Shown one piece after another: positions 62,582-64,000 of a DNA stretch of 64,000 bases. The translations under genes were made by a program, and so were the position numbers. The DNA is from a virus: IMG/VR virus record IMGVR_UViG_3300044638_004964, positions 41,962 to 105,961 of that record. The stretch is one strand, 5' to 3'. How positions within the stretch are numbered: the stretch's first letter is position 1; each line of letters begins with the position of its first letter. The notes below the pieces were generated by a model. The model was given only the letters and a program-made list of their open reading frames with translations, ran no database searches and was not told where the DNA came from.

Positions 62582-64000
62582 TTAACCTCCAAATAATAAA
62601 AATGGGTGTATTGGCGTGAATGATAAACGTGCGTCGTTTAAGGTGCCACTAGTTAAATCGCTAGCAGAAGAGCTACCACCGCCGCCAGATATGCCACTTA
62701 CGCTAATTGTGTAGTTACCAGACGTAGAAACTATTTCTATATTTGTTCCAGCGGTTAAATTTTTAACTGGTAATAGTCCACTAACACTAGAATCGAAATT
62801 CGTAATATCAGAAGATGCATGAGAGTGTGAGCTAGAAGCATAATTACCAGATGGTTGCAAGCCAGTAACGGATATGGTATAATTACCAGTTGTTGGTACG
62901 ATATCTATATAAGAACTTGCTGTTATATTTTTTACAGGGAGTAAACCGCTAACAGAACTATTAAAATCAGAGATATAAGAAGAAACAAGGTCTGAATTTT
63001 TCCATAAACTAGAGGAACTATCATATTTAATAATCTGATTGTTGACTACTCCACTAATAGCCACATTATGTAATTCTTCTAACTCAAAGCCATTTTGAAC
63101 TTTAACAAATACTTTTCCATCATTGAGTTGTTTTCTTATAACATATCCAATAAATACCATGTGATACGGTGCGGAAGGCTTATTAGTGGTTCCATAAACA
63201 ATGCCGCCGGATATTGTTGGAGATAACCACATTGTATCACCGGCTTGATTTGCATTACTAGTATTCAAGCCTTCTAAAATACCTTCGCAAACAACATATC
63301 CAAATTCATTTATGCCAAGATCTTGTCTTAATAAACCGAGAGTTTTACTAGATCCGCCCTCGGAAGAGGCTATAGCTAAAGTAATAGTTGGATGATCACC
63401 CTGTGCGCCATTAACATAAACAGCTTGTCCCTTGCTTAATGCAGATCCAGTTGTATTTTTAACATAAGCTGATAATTCCGTAGCATAATTATTTATCCAA
63501 GACAGAGAATGCGAGGTGTTATCAACTTTACTAAGTATTTGATTGGCCGTTCCTCCGCTGGGAAGAAGAGCAAAAGCATTATTTGTAAAATATGGATGAC
63601 CACTAATATTATATATGGTATTTGATACGTCGCTTGGGGCAGAAATTCCAGAATTAATTGTTAAACTATTTATACTTCCACTTGGGATAGTTACGTATCC
63701 GGTGAATGTAGGGCTTGCTATTGGAGCATATATGCCATTAATTAATCCGCTAACTGAAGTATTAAAATCTGTAATATTAGAACTAGTATGAGTGTGGGAA
63801 CTTGCTGCATAGTTACCACTTGGTTGTTTTCCATCTAATGCCAATTGTAATCCGCTGACATCAGATATTATATGCGAATGACTTGAGCTAGCATAATTAC
63901 CAGAAGGTTGCTTGCTATCCAAGGAAGTCTGCAACCCGCTTACATCTGCTATCAAGTGGGTGTGACTCAAGTTAGCGTAGCTACCAGAAGGTTGCTTGCT
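62582..64000 (-). CDS. Tail fibre protein, partial (5' end outside window)
   Basis: The reading frame stays open to the window edge, so the gene starts beyond 64000. From the edge it contains SxKQPSGxYAxxSHTH units of 28 residues, then a globular region at ~TFTGYVTIPSGSINS, then a module KAVYVNGAQGDHPTITLA to VQNGFELEELHNV, then two copies of a LPVKNxTAxxYIxIVxTxGNYTISVxG strand module and further HTH-type shaft motifs. The pattern matches phage tail fibres built from shaft repeats and beta modules. The downstream end has GGAGG for the next gene inside its stop region. Confidence 0.8.
   Translation of the reverse strand, partial: SKQPSGSYANLSHTHLIADVSGLQTSLDSKQPSGNYASSSHSHIISDVSGLQLALDGKQPSGNYAASSHTHTSSNITDFNTSVSGLINGIYAPIASPTFTGYVTIPSGSINSLTINSGISAPSDVSNTIYNISGHPYFTNNAFALLPSGGTANQILSKVDNTSHSLSWINNYATELSAYVKNTTGSALSKGQAVYVNGAQGDHPTITLAIASSEGGSSKTLGLLRQDLGINEFGYVVCEGILEGLNTSNANQAGDTMWLSPTISGGIVYGTTNKPSAPYHMVFIGYVIRKQLNDGKVFVKVQNGFELEELHNVAISGVVNNQIIKYDSSSSLWKNSDLVSSYISDFNSSVSGLLPVKNITASSYIDIVPTTGNYTISVTGLQPSGNYASSSHSHASSDITNFDSSVSGLLPVKNLTAGTNIEIVSTSGNYTISVSGISGGGGSSSASDLTSGTLNDARLSFTPIHPFLLFGG
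63816..64000 (-). repeat. 84-base tandem repeats of a fibre shaft
   Basis: CCAGAAGGTTGCTTGCT-type units occur at 84-base intervals from 63984, 63900 and 63816 (28 codons), giving SxKQPSGxYA...SGLQ...LD repeats in the protein. More copies probably continue past the window edge. Confidence 0.8.

Noticed and set aside
58036-64000. CRISPR-like tandem repeats (33 and 84 bases)
   Set aside because: Units are contiguous without spacers, keep a reading frame and encode fibre repeats.

Overview
The window is a 64 kb piece of the genome of a large tailed double-stranded DNA bacteriophage (Caudoviricetes). It is A+T-rich and almost wall-to-wall coding: no gene-free stretch reaches 300 bases, and the longest gaps are about 50-125 bases. 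Shine-Dalgarno-like sequences and ATGA/TAATG stop-start overlaps are frequent, so the host is a bacterium. The very long tape measure (2,185 residues) with tail tube and tail completion proteins, and no sheath that I recognise, suggests a long non-contractile tail. No terminase, portal, capsid, lysis or integrase gene is recognisable here, and I see no tRNA gene. The host cannot be named from the sequence.

Layout. Plus strand, 1-11.3 kb: replication. DnaB-type helicase, CHC2/TOPRIM primase, dNMP kinase, RecB-family nuclease, a family 2-like glycosyltransferase, a three-module phage protein, a DNA polymerase III alpha subunit (DnaE) split into two genes, and SSB. Between the DnaE halves lie an HNH endonuclease, a DnaQ-like proofreading exonuclease and an endonuclease VII-like gene. 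Plus strand, 11.3-20.4 kb: a run of overlapping sugar-related genes (GT32-like, three GT-B, a GT2, a GT-D-like, a nucleotidyltransferase-like protein, a degenerate methyltransferase-like protein and unknowns). Plus strand, 20.3-22.5 kb: a Vsr-like endonuclease, a putative single-strand annealing protein, a zinc-ribbon protein and a small exported protein. A bidirectional hairpin terminator at 22.53 kb separates this from the convergent minus-strand block.

Minus strand, 64.0 down to 22.6 kb: virion genes. In transcription order these are a repeat-built tail fibre (5' end outside the window), small fibre-associated proteins including a glycine-rich one and a 57-residue gene, two more fibre-like proteins, neck/tail completion proteins, the tail tube candidate, three assembly-chaperone-position genes (two of them paralogues), the tape measure, a 3,773-residue tail protein, and five tail-tip or baseplate-like proteins. 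A GTGTATAA-type motif recurs in gaps before the tail tube and two other genes and is the best candidate for a late promoter.

Most interesting points: (1) reading by eye I found no CCAGG or CCTGG in 64 kb although CCSGG occurs about forty times, with Pro-Gly codon pairs switched to CCG/CCC; (2) DnaE is split seamlessly around an insertion holding its own proofreading exonuclease between two nuclease genes; (3) the 3,773-residue tail protein carries seven FG-GAP-like repeats with a MIDAS-like DxSxS segment after the second, the order seen in integrin alpha chains with an I domain; (4) the tape measure carries a HAD-like segment with a DxDxT motif; (5) a terminator-shaped hairpin encloses the ribosome binding site and start codon of the first gene after the tail tube.
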